Shown here: positions 17,156 to 25,726 of the stretch, in pieces | Position numbering within the stretch: the stretch's first letter is position 1 | Layout of the letters: every line of letters starts with the position of its first letter | Assembly (NCBI RefSeq): GCF_009674565.1 | Contig: NZ_WKJL01000015.1 | Location: 62,001-126,000 of the forward strand | DNA: 64,000 bases | Origin: Duganella aquatilis | GTDB lineage: Bacteria; Pseudomonadota; Gammaproteobacteria; Burkholderiales; Burkholderiaceae_D | Direction of reading: 5' to 3' | Translations under genes and position numbers: made by a program | Notes under the pieces: model-generated | Databases searched by the model: none | Told to the model about the DNA's origin: nothing | Seen by the model: the letters and a program-made list of their open reading frames with translations, nothing else

Positions 17156-18325
17156 TTATTTTCCTATAACGGCACCGAGTACTTGTGCCAGATTGGCCTC
17201 ATAGCGGTTCAAACGTTCTTCCACCCGCTTCAAGCTGTCCTGTACTTTTTCCTTCAGTTGCTGGCGGGCGGTATAGCCTGCGGCGATCTTGCTGCATACT
17301 ACATCGTCGCTATCGGCCTTGCAGTCGGCAATGGTGTTGTAGCCGAGCGTGCCAAACAGGCCATTGAACTTGCGGCTGTAGGCCATCGGCACCACCGGCA
17401 CGGCGGACGAGAATGCGGCGATGCAGGCATGCATGCGCGCGCCGGTAAAGAAGTCCAGCCCGGCGATGTAGGACTTGGCTTCGCTCGGCCGGGTAAACAC
17501 CGGCGCCACGATCACGCCAGGGAACTCCTGCGCCAGGCTGACGCCGCGCACATAGTCATCCTCGCTTGGCATGTGCGGCTCGATCACATGGCCAACCAGG
17601 TGCACCTCCACCTCCGGCTGCGCCTGGAAGTGCTGGATCAGGCGGCGGATGGTGGCCGGATAATCGATGCTCAGGCCGAACTGGTTGCCGCCGGTGTAGC
17701 CGCCGTTGAACAGCAGGCCGGAGACATTGATGCCGACCCGGGTCTTGCCGTTGTCGGCAAACTGCTTGGCCTGGAACGGCAGGCGGAAAGCGACGTCGAT
17801 CGCTTCGCCGGTATTCTTGGTCACGCCTAATTGCTTCAGGTAGTCGCTGGACAGGTTGTCGCGCGCGAACACCTTGCGGCACCGGGCCATCACCTGTTTA
17901 GCCAGCACGCGCGCGGCGGCACCGTCAAACGGGCCGATGGTTTGCGGCGCCAGAATCAGCGGCTTGCCCAGGCTGCAGACGATGTTCTTGCTGAGCCAGT
18001 AGTAGAAGAAGCGTTTGAAGCCGTAGATGTCGGCAAAGCTGTCGCCCTCGCCGATGTCGATCACCAGGTCGCAGCGGCGCACCTGCTCACGGAAGCTGGC
18101 GCGGAACAGGCGCACCCGCTGGTTTTCCAGCGCATGGCCGGCGGCCGCCAGTTCCGCCTCCAGCGCCGGCAGGGTTTCGCTGCCGGAGCCGAGCACGATG
18201 AAGCGTACGCGCTGGCCCAGCGATTCGGCCACACCGCGCACGATGGCGATGTTCGATTCGGTCAGGGCTCCGACTCCGAGATTACCTGATGACAAAGAGT
18301 GCCAGAGCAAACCAACCGTGATCAT
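17156..18325 (-). CDS. Polysaccharide pyruvyl transferase family protein
   Basis: A 389-residue protein from the ATG at 18325, chosen for the AAGGATGA site just upstream; the frame also reaches a TTG at 18343. The sequence TVGLLWHSLSSGNLGVGALTESN, CDLVIDIGEGDSFADIYG and LILAPQTIGPF match the polysaccharide pyruvyltransferase family (PF04230), which transfers pyruvate from phosphoenolpyruvate to a sugar to make an acidic ketal. FTGARMHACIAAFSSAVPVV is the GT-B-like donor site. It follows a hairpin terminator, so it likely begins a second operon (pyruvyltransferase, polymerase, GT2, GH99-like). Confidence 0.88.
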   Translation of the reverse strand: MITVGLLWHSLSSGNLGVGALTESNIAIVRGVAESLGQRVRFIVLGSGSETLPALEAELAAAGHALENQRVRLFRASFREQVRRCDLVIDIGEGDSFADIYGFKRFFYYWLSKNIVCSLGKPLILAPQTIGPFDGAAARVLAKQVMARCRKVFARDNLSSDYLKQLGVTKNTGEAIDVAFRLPFQAKQFADNGKTRVGINVSGLLFNGGYTGGNQFGLSIDYPATIRRLIQHFQAQPEVEVHLVGHVIEPHMPSEDDYVRGVSLAQEFPGVIVAPVFTRPSEAKSYIAGLDFFTGARMHACIAAFSSAVPVVPMAYSRKFNGLFGTLGYNTIADCKADSDDVVCSKIAAGYTARQQLKEKVQDSLKRVEERLNRYEANLAQVLGAVIGK

Positions 18326-18369
18326 ATAGTCATCCTTATGCAACGTAATGAGGTGTAAAACAAGAGGTA

Positions 18370-18391
18370 GCGCGGGCCCACCGGCCCGCGC
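18370..18391 (-). terminator. Terminator after epsI
   Basis: GCGCGGGCC (18370-18378) and GGCCCGCGC (18383-18391) form a perfect 9-bp GC stem with a CACC loop just past the epsI stop. It marks the end of the eps core operon. Confidence 0.75.
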
Positions 18392-18394
18392 ACT

Positions 18395-19084
18395 TTATTG
18401 CTGGCCCGGCGTGCCGATGAAGCGGCTGCGCGACTGTACCGGCAGCGCGTCGGCGATCTGGCGCACAAAGTCGTCCTGCACCTTGAACGCCTGCTGCGGG
18501 TCGTTGGAAATCGACGATACGCGGAAGATCAAACCGTCCGGGATCTGGCCGCGCAAGCCATAGCTCAATTGCGCAAACTTGGTATCGTAGCCACCCAGCA
18601 CGACTTTATCGGCCATCGTGGTCCAGTAAGTGACCGGTTCGTTGCGGCTGCCCAGCGACGTTTGCAGACGCTTGACCCGCAATACGCCCTGGTGGGTCGT
18701 CAACGTGCCCTTGGTGGCCGAGGCCAGGTTGAAACCCTGGGCCGGATAGCACACTTCCGGATAGTGCAACTGCAGGCCGCTGGTCTGGTCTTCGCCATAG
18801 GCGATCGACAGCATGATGCGCTCGCCGTCGCGGTTGACGTAGTTGCGCGACAAGGTCTGGGTGTAGATCTTGGCCAGGGCATCGGCGGTTTCCGGGTTGA
18901 TCACCTGGGCAGTCAGATCTTTTTCCTCGATCCAGTCACCAAAACTGGTCGGAATAGCAGTGTCCAATACCAGCGGTGCGCGCACCTGCGCCAGCCGTTC
19001 GGTAGGGGTCATGATCTTGGCCAGGACCGCCGAGGACACCATCAACACGCCTGCCACCAGGCTGAGACGCAAGGTCCGGTTCAT
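18395..19084 (-). CDS. epsI: Exosortase-associated protein EpsI
   Basis: A 229-residue protein from the ATG at 19084, which overlaps the exosortase stop by 4 bp. The frame stays open upstream to 19498, but that part is antiparallel noise over xrtB. The N-terminus MNRTLRLSLVAGVLMVSSAVLA is a membrane anchor or signal. The body (PTSFGDWIEE, GLQLHYPEVCYPAQGF, YWTTMADKVV) matches the EpsI family always found next to or fused to exosortases. It is thought to act with the exosortase or in export of the linked polysaccharide; its chemistry is unknown. It ends the eps core operon. Confidence 0.9.
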   Translation of the reverse strand: MNRTLRLSLVAGVLMVSSAVLAKIMTPTERLAQVRAPLVLDTAIPTSFGDWIEEKDLTAQVINPETADALAKIYTQTLSRNYVNRDGERIMLSIAYGEDQTSGLQLHYPEVCYPAQGFNLASATKGTLTTHQGVLRVKRLQTSLGSRNEPVTYWTTMADKVVLGGYDTKFAQLSYGLRGQIPDGLIFRVSSISNDPQQAFKVQDDFVRQIADALPVQSRSRFIGTPGQQ

Positions 19085-19986
19085 GCTTTCGCTCCTTGAG
19101 AGGCGGCGCGGCGCGAGACCACAAATTGCAGGAAGGTGTCGAGCGACAGGATCAAGGCCAGCGCGCTGATGAACAGCACCATGCCGGCAAAACCATGCAG
19201 GAAGCCCTGCCCTGCTGCATCGCCGAAGTAATAGGTCACCAGCGTCAGCACGATCACGCGGATCACGTTGGCCGAGAACGAAATCGGAATAATGAACAGC
19301 GCCAGCGTAATATTGCGAAAGGCCGAGGTATGGCGCACCAGGTTCAGGTAAAACAGCCCCAGCGCCTCCAGCGTCAACAGCGTTTGCAGACCGGCACAGG
19401 CGTTCGCCACCAGCAACTGGTACTGGCCAATCTGCAGGATCACGCCGCTGCGGGCGATCGGATAGCCCATCGAGTACAGCAGCAGCTCGGTTGCCCACGA
19501 CACCGCCATCTTCATCGGCATGGTCAGCATGATGACCAGTTCAGCCGGCAGTGGGATCATGAACAGCATGAAGAAGAACGGGAACCACTGCACCCGCAAC
19601 GCGGTCCAGCCGCGCAGCAGCAGCAACAGCGACACCAGCAGGCCAATGAAGGAGCCGATCTCCAGGATATAAATCTGCTGCGAGCGGCCAAGGATGTAGG
19701 CCAGCAGGCTCAGGCCGAAGGGCAGCCAGCCGATGCGCGCGCCAGCCGTGCCGGCGCTACGCGTCACCATCTCGGGCCACTGGCGGTACAGCAGCCAGCA
19801 CGACAGCCCGAGGATAATCGGGCCGTGCGCCTGGTCTTCGGTGGCCCAAACCCCTGTGAACAGGCGGTAGAAACTAGGGATGAACAACGCGGCCATGCCG
19901 ACCAGCAGTGGCCAGATGTCCTTCATGCCTCCGCGCAAATCTGCCGCGCGCATGCCTGCTGCAGGCCGTGTCGCCGTTTCTCCCAT
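19081..19986 (-). CDS. xrtB: Exosortase B
   Basis: A 301-residue polytopic membrane protein, the transpeptidase-like enzyme that cleaves PEP-CTERM tails. The predicted catalytic residues are visible: Cys197 in NACAGLQTL, Arg243 in SANVIRV and His264 in LHGFAGM, each inside or beside a hydrophobic helix. Eight or so hydrophobic segments fit the family. Likely substrates in this window are the proteins at 1298-1828, 1855-2397 and 53637-54410. The start overlaps the epsG stop (TGATG) and the stop overlaps the epsI start (ATGA), so all are cotranslated. The B-type label follows from the surrounding betaproteobacterial Eps set. Confidence 0.93.
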   Translation of the reverse strand: MGETATRPAAGMRAADLRGGMKDIWPLLVGMAALFIPSFYRLFTGVWATEDQAHGPIILGLSCWLLYRQWPEMVTRSAGTAGARIGWLPFGLSLLAYILGRSQQIYILEIGSFIGLLVSLLLLLRGWTALRVQWFPFFFMLFMIPLPAELVIMLTMPMKMAVSWATELLLYSMGYPIARSGVILQIGQYQLLVANACAGLQTLLTLEALGLFYLNLVRHTSAFRNITLALFIIPISFSANVIRVIVLTLVTYYFGDAAGQGFLHGFAGMVLFISALALILSLDTFLQFVVSRRAASQGAKA

Positions 19987-20864
19987 CAGAAGTCAACCAG
20001 TACCGAGCCGACCACCTTGGCGCCGCTTTGCGCCAGCTGTTCAGTCATCGTGTTGATATCGGCCAGCAGGGTTTCGTTCTTGCGCGCCACCACCAGCACG
20101 CCGCCGGCGCGCGCGGCGATCGACAGCAGGTCGACGCCGGTCGCGTAGGCAGGCACATCGTACAGCACCACGTCGTAGCTGTGCGCCAGCGTGGCGTTGA
20201 GCGCGGTGAAGCCGGAGCGGCTCAGCAGCTCCTGCGGATTTGGCGGCAAGGTGCCGGCAGCCAGCACCGACAGCGAGACAAAGGAGTCGATCTTGGTAAC
20301 TGCCTCGACGCCGGCACGGCCGGCCAAAATGTCGGACAGGCCAGCGCGCGTCTGCAGGTCGAAGATTTCATTCTGGCGTGGACGGCGCATATTGGCGTCA
20401 ACCAGCAGCGTGTTTTCGCCCAACTGGGAGAACACCACCGCCAGATTGGCAGCCAGCATGCTGACGCCGTCGCCCGAATTCACGCCCACGATGGCCAGCG
20501 ACTTCTGACCGCCGGTGAACCAGCGCAGCATCAGCTGGCTGCGCACGGCGCGCAATGTTTCCACTTGCGGACTGAACGGACGGAACGCCGCTGCCAGCAG
20601 ACTGGAGAATTTGGTCTCGCCTTCCTGCAGGTAGGGATAGTCGAACTGGCGCGCCAGCACTTGCTGGATGTCCTGTTCGGTGATCAGGCCCAGGCGGTGC
20701 GCCGCTTCGCCGAAGCGGATCCCCAGTTCTTTTTGCATGCGCAGCACGCGTTCGGCGTTCTCCGGCGTAATTTTGCCGGCGGCCAGCAGCAGGCCGCCAA
20801 TGCTGGAGTCAGCCTTGCGCTGCACGGGAGGAACGGGCGAGATGATGTTTGGAGTGGTGGTCAT
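19986..20864 (-). CDS. epsG: Chain-length determinant tyrosine kinase-like protein EpsG
   Basis: A 292-residue cytoplasmic protein. Residues about 20-85 (GLLLAAGKITPENAERVLR, QDIQQVLARQFDYPYL) resemble the N-terminal domain of type II secretion ATPases, a feature of the EpsG family. The second half is BY-kinase-like (LAANLAVVFSQLG, TLLVDANMRRPRQ). The P-loop reads GDGVS with Val134 where the usual Lys stands, and no Tyr-rich tail is present, so classical autokinase activity is doubtful. It should pair with EpsF to control chain length. It starts 17 bp after the epsF stop. Confidence 0.88.
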   Translation of the reverse strand: MTTTPNIISPVPPVQRKADSSIGGLLLAAGKITPENAERVLRMQKELGIRFGEAAHRLGLITEQDIQQVLARQFDYPYLQEGETKFSSLLAAAFRPFSPQVETLRAVRSQLMLRWFTGGQKSLAIVGVNSGDGVSMLAANLAVVFSQLGENTLLVDANMRRPRQNEIFDLQTRAGLSDILAGRAGVEAVTKIDSFVSLSVLAAGTLPPNPQELLSRSGFTALNATLAHSYDVVLYDVPAYATGVDLLSIAARAGGVLVVARKNETLLADINTMTEQLAQSGAKVVGSVLVDF

Positions 20865-20880
20865 GGATGGATCCAGATTC

Positions 20881-22293
20881 TCAGGAGTTGACGCTCAGGT
20901 TGCTGCGACGCAGGAACATGCCGTTGAAACGCGACGGACGACGCTGGGACTGATGCCAGTCGATCGTGCCCAGCACCGGGATATCCAGCAGGTCGCTGAG
21001 GTCCGCCTGCGAACGGACGCGGCGGTCGAAGAATTCCAGCAGGAAGCCCAGGCCCAGGCCCAGCATCGTGCCCAGCACGATGGCCAGCGCCGTATTGAGC
21101 AGGATCTTAGGACCATACGGCTTGATCGGCGCCACGGCCGGATTCAGCATGGCCACGTCCGACTGTTCGGACTGGCCTTCGATACGGGTCTGCGACAGGC
21201 GCATCGAGGTGGCGTCAAAGGCGCGCTGGGCGTTTTCGACGTCCTTCTGCAGCACATTCAGCTCATCGCGGGTGCGATTCAGTTCCAGCACCTTGTTCTT
21301 TTGCTCCTGCAACGCCGTGCGGATGGCCGCCTCGCGCTGCATCAGGATTTGCGCGTTGTTGCCCACGGTGTTGGATGTGACCCGAGTCTGCGCCTTCAGA
21401 TCGGCACGCAGTTGGTCGACTTCCGCCTTGGCGCTCTGGTATTGCGGGTGGTTCTTGTCCAGGCGCTGGGCAATGTCGGCGAACTTCGATTCGGCCGCGC
21501 TCAGCGCAACCTTCATGTTCTGGATCAGCGGATTGCCGGCGACGTCAGGCGACTCGCCCGATTCGCCCGCCGCCATACGCTGGCGCGAGTTCGCTTCCAT
21601 CAACTGGCCCTGGGCCGCAACCAGTTGCGCCGACAGGTCGTTCAGACGGTTCGATTCCACGTCCAGGCGGTTGTCGACGCTGACAATGCCATGCTCCTGC
21701 TGGTATTTCGACAGCCGGCTCTGCGCCGCCTCGACCGTGTCACGCAGCACTTTCGACTGGGAGTCGAAGTAGCTGGTGGCTTTTTTCATCGGATCGACTT
21801 TCAGCTGGATGCTGGCGCGCTGATATTCGTCGGCAAACGCATTGGCGACTGCGGCAACGAACTGCGGGTCGGCGCCCTGGAAGCTAATTTCCACCACGCT
21901 GCTTTCACGCGCCGGGACGATCTCCAGTTTTTTCAGCAGCAGGTCGGCCAGCCAGTCGCGCAGCGAGCCCTGGCCGTCCTGGGCATCGTTGAACTGTTCG
22001 ATAATGGCCGGGCTCTGCGCCAGCTTGAGCGCATCGACCACGCGCAACGCCACGTTCTTGCTGCTGATGATGTCGATCTGGGTCGCTACATAGCCCGGCA
22101 ACAACTGGCCCGGCATCGAGATGCCGGTCAGCGGGTCTACCCCCTTGTAGTTCAGGATGACCGACGAGGTCGCTTTATAGGTCTTGGGCAGCACCAGGCT
22201 GACGATGATGGTCACCGCCACGGTGAACAGCAGCGTCAACAGGATGATCTTTTTGCGCGCCCGCAAAACCAACAGGATCTGGGAAAAATTCAT
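20881..22293 (-). CDS. epsF: Chain-length determinant protein EpsF
   Basis: A 470-residue Wzz/PCP-type inner membrane protein. It has an N-terminal helix (IILLTLLFTVAVTIIVSLVLP, about residues 16-36), a long periplasmic region with coiled-coil sections (about residues 170-360), and a C-terminal helix (ILLNTALAIVLGTMLGLGLGF, about 400-420) followed by RRVRSQADLSDLLDIPVLGTI. This matches the exosortase-linked EpsF family, which has no fused kinase, the kinase-like part being the next gene, epsG. A GAAGG ribosome site precedes the start. It governs polysaccharide chain length and export together with EpsE and EpsG. Confidence 0.93.
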   Translation of the reverse strand: MNFSQILLVLRARKKIILLTLLFTVAVTIIVSLVLPKTYKATSSVILNYKGVDPLTGISMPGQLLPGYVATQIDIISSKNVALRVVDALKLAQSPAIIEQFNDAQDGQGSLRDWLADLLLKKLEIVPARESSVVEISFQGADPQFVAAVANAFADEYQRASIQLKVDPMKKATSYFDSQSKVLRDTVEAAQSRLSKYQQEHGIVSVDNRLDVESNRLNDLSAQLVAAQGQLMEANSRQRMAAGESGESPDVAGNPLIQNMKVALSAAESKFADIAQRLDKNHPQYQSAKAEVDQLRADLKAQTRVTSNTVGNNAQILMQREAAIRTALQEQKNKVLELNRTRDELNVLQKDVENAQRAFDATSMRLSQTRIEGQSEQSDVAMLNPAVAPIKPYGPKILLNTALAIVLGTMLGLGLGFLLEFFDRRVRSQADLSDLLDIPVLGTIDWHQSQRRPSRFNGMFLRRSNLSVNS

Positions 22294-22340
22294 GGCGTGG
22301 CCTTCATTTTGGACTGATTAAAATACGTGCCGGGTCAAGC

Positions 22341-23135
22341 TTAGAACAGGCTTTCCTTGATATACACCACGTCGTCGGCCTGCAACAGATCGTCATGCTT
22401 GGCGTCCAGCGTCTGCAGCGTGCCGTCGGCGCCGCGGCGCTTGATGCGCACGCCGCGCTCGGTACCGCGCTGGGTCAGGCCGCCCCCAACCGACAGCGCC
22501 TGCACCACGGTCATATTGTGTTCGAGGCGGAATACGCCAGGACGCTGGACTTCGCCGTAGATATAGAAGCGCGGTGCGCGATCCACGTAGATGACGTCGT
22601 TGCTGCTCAGTTCCAGATCGCGATTGAGGTCGCCGGTGCGGGCCATCTGCACCACGTCCACCACTTCGCGCACGACCTTGCCGTCCGTGGTTTTGCGGAT
22701 CAGGTTGATGGTGTCGCCGCCGTCGGCGCTGACGCCGCCAGCCAGCGCCAGCAGATCCAGCACGCTGCGCTTGCCGTCCACAGGATAACGGCCGGGACGA
22801 TTGACCTGGCCCAGTACCGACACCTGCTGGCTTTGCAGCACGGTGACCAGCAGATTGACCTGTGGCTTGCGGACGAAACCGCCGCTTTCCAGCAGGCCGG
22901 CGATTTTCTTCTCCGCCTCGGCGGTAGGCAGGCCGCCGACTTCCACTTCACCGATGAGCGGGAAGGTAATCTTGCCGGCTTCGTTGACCCGGGTTTCGGT
23001 CGTCAGATCCGGGCTGCCGTAGACGGTGATCTTGACCACATCGCTGGAACCAAGTTTCACATCCGCCGCACTGGCGCTGCCCATCATCGCGACGCACAAC
23101 GCCGCCCACACCCATCCCATCCATCGTTTCATCAT
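22341..23135 (-). CDS. epsE: Polysaccharide export protein EpsE (Wza-like)
   Basis: A 264-residue periplasmic/outer membrane protein with a signal peptide ending SASAADV. The mature protein carries the polysaccharide export domain (VVKITVYGSPDLTTETRVNEAGKITFPLIG) followed by SLBB-type domains (VSVLGQVNRPGRYPVDG and FYIYGEVQRPGVFRLE). No lipobox Cys is present, unlike Wza, which is usual for the EpsE group. It is the likely outer membrane conduit part of the export machinery, between epsD and epsF in the core operon. Confidence 0.93.
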   Translation of the reverse strand: MMKRWMGWVWAALCVAMMGSASAADVKLGSSDVVKITVYGSPDLTTETRVNEAGKITFPLIGEVEVGGLPTAEAEKKIAGLLESGGFVRKPQVNLLVTVLQSQQVSVLGQVNRPGRYPVDGKRSVLDLLALAGGVSADGGDTINLIRKTTDGKVVREVVDVVQMARTGDLNRDLELSSNDVIYVDRAPRFYIYGEVQRPGVFRLEHNMTVVQALSVGGGLTQRGTERGVRIKRRGADGTLQTLDAKHDDLLQADDVVYIKESLF

Positions 23136-23168
23136 ATGCCCTATTCCTGAGGAATTAAATTATCACGC

Positions 23169-24140
23169 TCACTTCAAACCGGCGACACCGCGATCCATGG
23201 CCTCGGCCGGCGCCGAAGCGGCCGGCGCGGGGGCCGGCGCCACCGGGGCAGCCGCCGGCGCCGAAGCGGCCGGAGCAGCCGCAGGCGCGGCCGGCTTGTT
23301 CAGATATTCGATCTTGGCGGCCGCGCGCAGACGCGCCAACTCGGCATCGGTGGCTTCCTTGGTGCGCTTGTTCACCAGGAACTGTTCGATCTGCGGCGTG
23401 GCGGCTTCCATCGAGACCGGCGTGTCGCGGATGTCGGCGATCGAGATCAGCAGGCTGCGCTCGCCTTCCTTGATGATGAACAGCTGGCCTTTCGGCATCG
23501 CCAGCAGCTTGCCTGCCAGTTCCTGCGGCAGGTCGGTGGTGGCACGCGACAGCTGGGCGCGGGCGTAGCGCACTTTGTGCGCGTCCAGCCAGGTGGCCAC
23601 TTCTTCCAGCGACTTGGCGCCGTCCATCACCGTTTTCAGCGGTGCATCGACGTCACGGCTGGCCAGCACCAGCTGGCGCATATCCAGCTGCTTGCGGCCG
23701 GTGAAGAAGCTCGGGTTCTTTTGATAATAATCTTCCACTTCCGCCAGGGTCGGCTTGGCGATCGTGCCCACTTTTTTCTGCACATACGCCTGCGCCAGGA
23801 TCAGCGCCTTGGCGCGCTCCACCGCTTGCACGACTTTCGGATCGCGGTCGAGTTTGTCTTTTTCAGCCTGCTCCAGCAGCAATTGGCGGTCGATCAGCGC
23901 TTCCAGCAACTGCTTGCTGGCAACCTCCTGCTGGGCCGGCGCAACGCCGGAACGCTGCAGCTCTTCGTTCAGCTGCAGCACAGTGATTTCATTGCCATTC
24001 ACGCTGGCCAGCGACTGGCCCGGCTTCTTGGCAGCCTTGTCGCCGCAAGCGCTCAGGCCTGCCGCTGCCAGCAGCAGCCAGGCGGCGCAAACGACGGTGG
24101 ATTTGGTACGAGACATGCTGTTTAAGTGATTCAAGGTCAT
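23169..24140 (-). CDS. epsD: EpsD-family peptidyl-prolyl isomerase-like lipoprotein
   Basis: A 323-residue protein. A lipobox (LSAC, Cys near residue 32) follows the signal peptide, so it is a probable lipoprotein. The region VNGNEITVLQLNEELQRSG and RQLLLEQAEKDKL matches the SurA-like N-terminal part of EpsD, and the parvulin-like section follows (MRQLVLASRD, MPKGQLFIIKEGERSLLISIADI). The last 45 residues form a low-complexity Ala/Pro/Ser tail. The ATG at 24140 has AAGGA directly before it; an in-frame ATG at 24116 is a possible alternative. It probably assists folding or assembly of the export complex and is the first gene of the eps core operon. Confidence 0.87.
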   Translation of the reverse strand: MTLNHLNSMSRTKSTVVCAAWLLLAAAGLSACGDKAAKKPGQSLASVNGNEITVLQLNEELQRSGVAPAQQEVASKQLLEALIDRQLLLEQAEKDKLDRDPKVVQAVERAKALILAQAYVQKKVGTIAKPTLAEVEDYYQKNPSFFTGRKQLDMRQLVLASRDVDAPLKTVMDGAKSLEEVATWLDAHKVRYARAQLSRATTDLPQELAGKLLAMPKGQLFIIKEGERSLLISIADIRDTPVSMEAATPQIEQFLVNKRTKEATDAELARLRAAAKIEYLNKPAAPAAAPAASAPAAAPVAPAPAPAASAPAEAMDRGVAGLK

Positions 24141-24337
24141 TCCTTCAACTTAATGTAGTCGCAAACTTGTTGCAGTTGCACAGGCTCAGGCAGTACCTGC
24201 CTTCACTCTATAAATCAGGCCTCGCCAGCACTACGCGACCCGAACCCGAAAAGTATGCACGGCACAATTAACACTGTCAATATTATAAACACCCTTGACA
24301 TTATTTACACTGTTTTTGCTGCAGTGCGTCACTTTTT
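24141..24337. promoter_or_regulatory. Promoter region of the eps core operon
   Basis: This 197-bp AT-rich gap upstream of epsD contains a TGCA-type motif TTGCTGCAGTGC at 24316-24327 and a related TGTTGCAGTTGCAC near 24168-24182. A promoter for epsD-epsI is expected here, but no confident -35/-10 pair was picked. Confidence 0.5.
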
Positions 24338-25717
24338 TTAGAACGCGTTATCGCGCTTCAACACCACCTTCACGGTACGCAAAATGATCCAGATATCCAG
24401 CCACAACGACCAGCTGCGCAGATAATCCAGATCGTACTGGATCCGCGCTTCCATCTTGTCCAGCGTTTCGGTCTCGCCGCGCAGGCCGTTGACCTGGGCC
24501 CAGCCGGTAATGCCGGGCTTGACCTTGTGACGCAGCATATAACCCTTGATCAGCTTGCGGTATTGCTCGTTGTGCGCCACCGCATGCGGGCGCGGACCGA
24601 CGATGCTCATGCGCCCCTGCAGCACATTAAAGAACTGCGGCAGCTCATCCAGCGAGGACTTGCGCAGGAAGGCGCCGATCGGCGTCACGCGCTGATCGCC
24701 CTTGCGCGCCTGCACCACCTTGTCGCCGTCCTCGGTGACCGTCATCGAACGGAACTTGTAGACGATGATTTCCTCGCCATTCAGGCCGTAGCGGCGCTGG
24801 CGGAAAATCACCGGCCCCTTCGAACTGAGCTTTACCATGGCCGCGATCACCAGCATGATCGGCAACAGCATGAGCTGGATCACCGTCGCCAGCACGATGT
24901 CGCTGATGCGCTTAACCATGCTGTTGACGCCGGTGAATGGCGTTTCGCAGATGGCGATCACCGGCATGCCGGCCACCGTGCCAAAGCGTGCCTGCATCAG
25001 GTCGAAGACATAGATGTCCGGCAGGAAGTACACCGAAGCGGTGGTGTCCTGCAGCTCGTCGATCAGCTTGCGGATGCGCGGCTGCGCCGAAATCGGCTGG
25101 CTAATGTAAATCATCTTGACGTTGTGAGTGCGCACGTATTGCGCGACATCGGCCATACTGCCCAGCATCGGATGACGCATGCCTGGCGGGCGGCGGTCCT
25201 CGGTGCGGTCGTCGAAAAAGCCTTCGACCTGCAACAGGTGGTCGGCGCCGCTTTCGATGCGGTCGACAAACTTCAGGCTCAGGTCATTGGCGCCGATGAT
25301 GACCACCGAACTGCGCTCCGCAGCGACGCCGGTCTTGCCGCGCCCCCAGGTGGCAGCATAGTTCAGCAGCAGCAGCAGCGGTGTCAACAGCACCCACAGC
25401 AGTACTGCGTCCTTGTCATACATCTGCTTCAGGCCGCAAGACACCACCAGCAACCACAGCACGCCGACCACTACCAGCCAGCCGCCCAGCACATCGCGCA
25501 CATACGCCAGCAGGCGGCCGCGCCGCCAGTTGCGGTACGGGTCGACATGCGAATAAACCGAGCCGGACACGTAAAATGCCAGCACCATCAGAATCAGCAT
25601 GGCGCCATTGAACGGGGTGCCGACAATGACCGAACACACGTACAGGCTGACCATGATGATCAGGGGATCCAGCACGCGCTGGAAGAAAGATATGACTGGA
25701 AGATCGCTAATATTCAT
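24338..25717 (-). CDS. epsB: Undecaprenyl-phosphate sugar phosphotransferase (EpsB/WcaJ type)
   Basis: A 459-residue polyprenyl-phosphate hexose-1-phosphate transferase that starts assembly of the repeat unit on undecaprenyl phosphate at the inner membrane. Four to five N-terminal helices (to about residue 130) precede a Rossmann-like section (VVIIGANDLSLKFVDRI). The catalytic C-terminal domain has VIFRQRRYGLNGEEIIVYKFRSM, SSLDELPQFFNVLQGRMSIVGPRPH and KPGITGWAQVNGLRGETE. The terminal KRDNAF is typical of the family. It is 9 bp downstream of epsL. Confidence 0.93.
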   Translation of the reverse strand: MNISDLPVISFFQRVLDPLIIMVSLYVCSVIVGTPFNGAMLILMVLAFYVSGSVYSHVDPYRNWRRGRLLAYVRDVLGGWLVVVGVLWLLVVSCGLKQMYDKDAVLLWVLLTPLLLLLNYAATWGRGKTGVAAERSSVVIIGANDLSLKFVDRIESGADHLLQVEGFFDDRTEDRRPPGMRHPMLGSMADVAQYVRTHNVKMIYISQPISAQPRIRKLIDELQDTTASVYFLPDIYVFDLMQARFGTVAGMPVIAICETPFTGVNSMVKRISDIVLATVIQLMLLPIMLVIAAMVKLSSKGPVIFRQRRYGLNGEEIIVYKFRSMTVTEDGDKVVQARKGDQRVTPIGAFLRKSSLDELPQFFNVLQGRMSIVGPRPHAVAHNEQYRKLIKGYMLRHKVKPGITGWAQVNGLRGETETLDKMEARIQYDLDYLRSWSLWLDIWIILRTVKVVLKRDNAF

Positions 25718-25726
25718 AGGTGCGGC

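Noticed and set aside
18395..19498. EpsI extended to 367 residues from 19498
   Set aside because: The first 138 residues are translated over xrtB in another frame; the ATG at 19084 overlaps the xrtB stop and begins with a proper membrane anchor.
20668..22317. A 549-codon plus-strand frame opposite epsF and epsG
   Set aside because: The minus strand carries EpsF and EpsG with clear motifs; the plus frame has none and no ribosome site.
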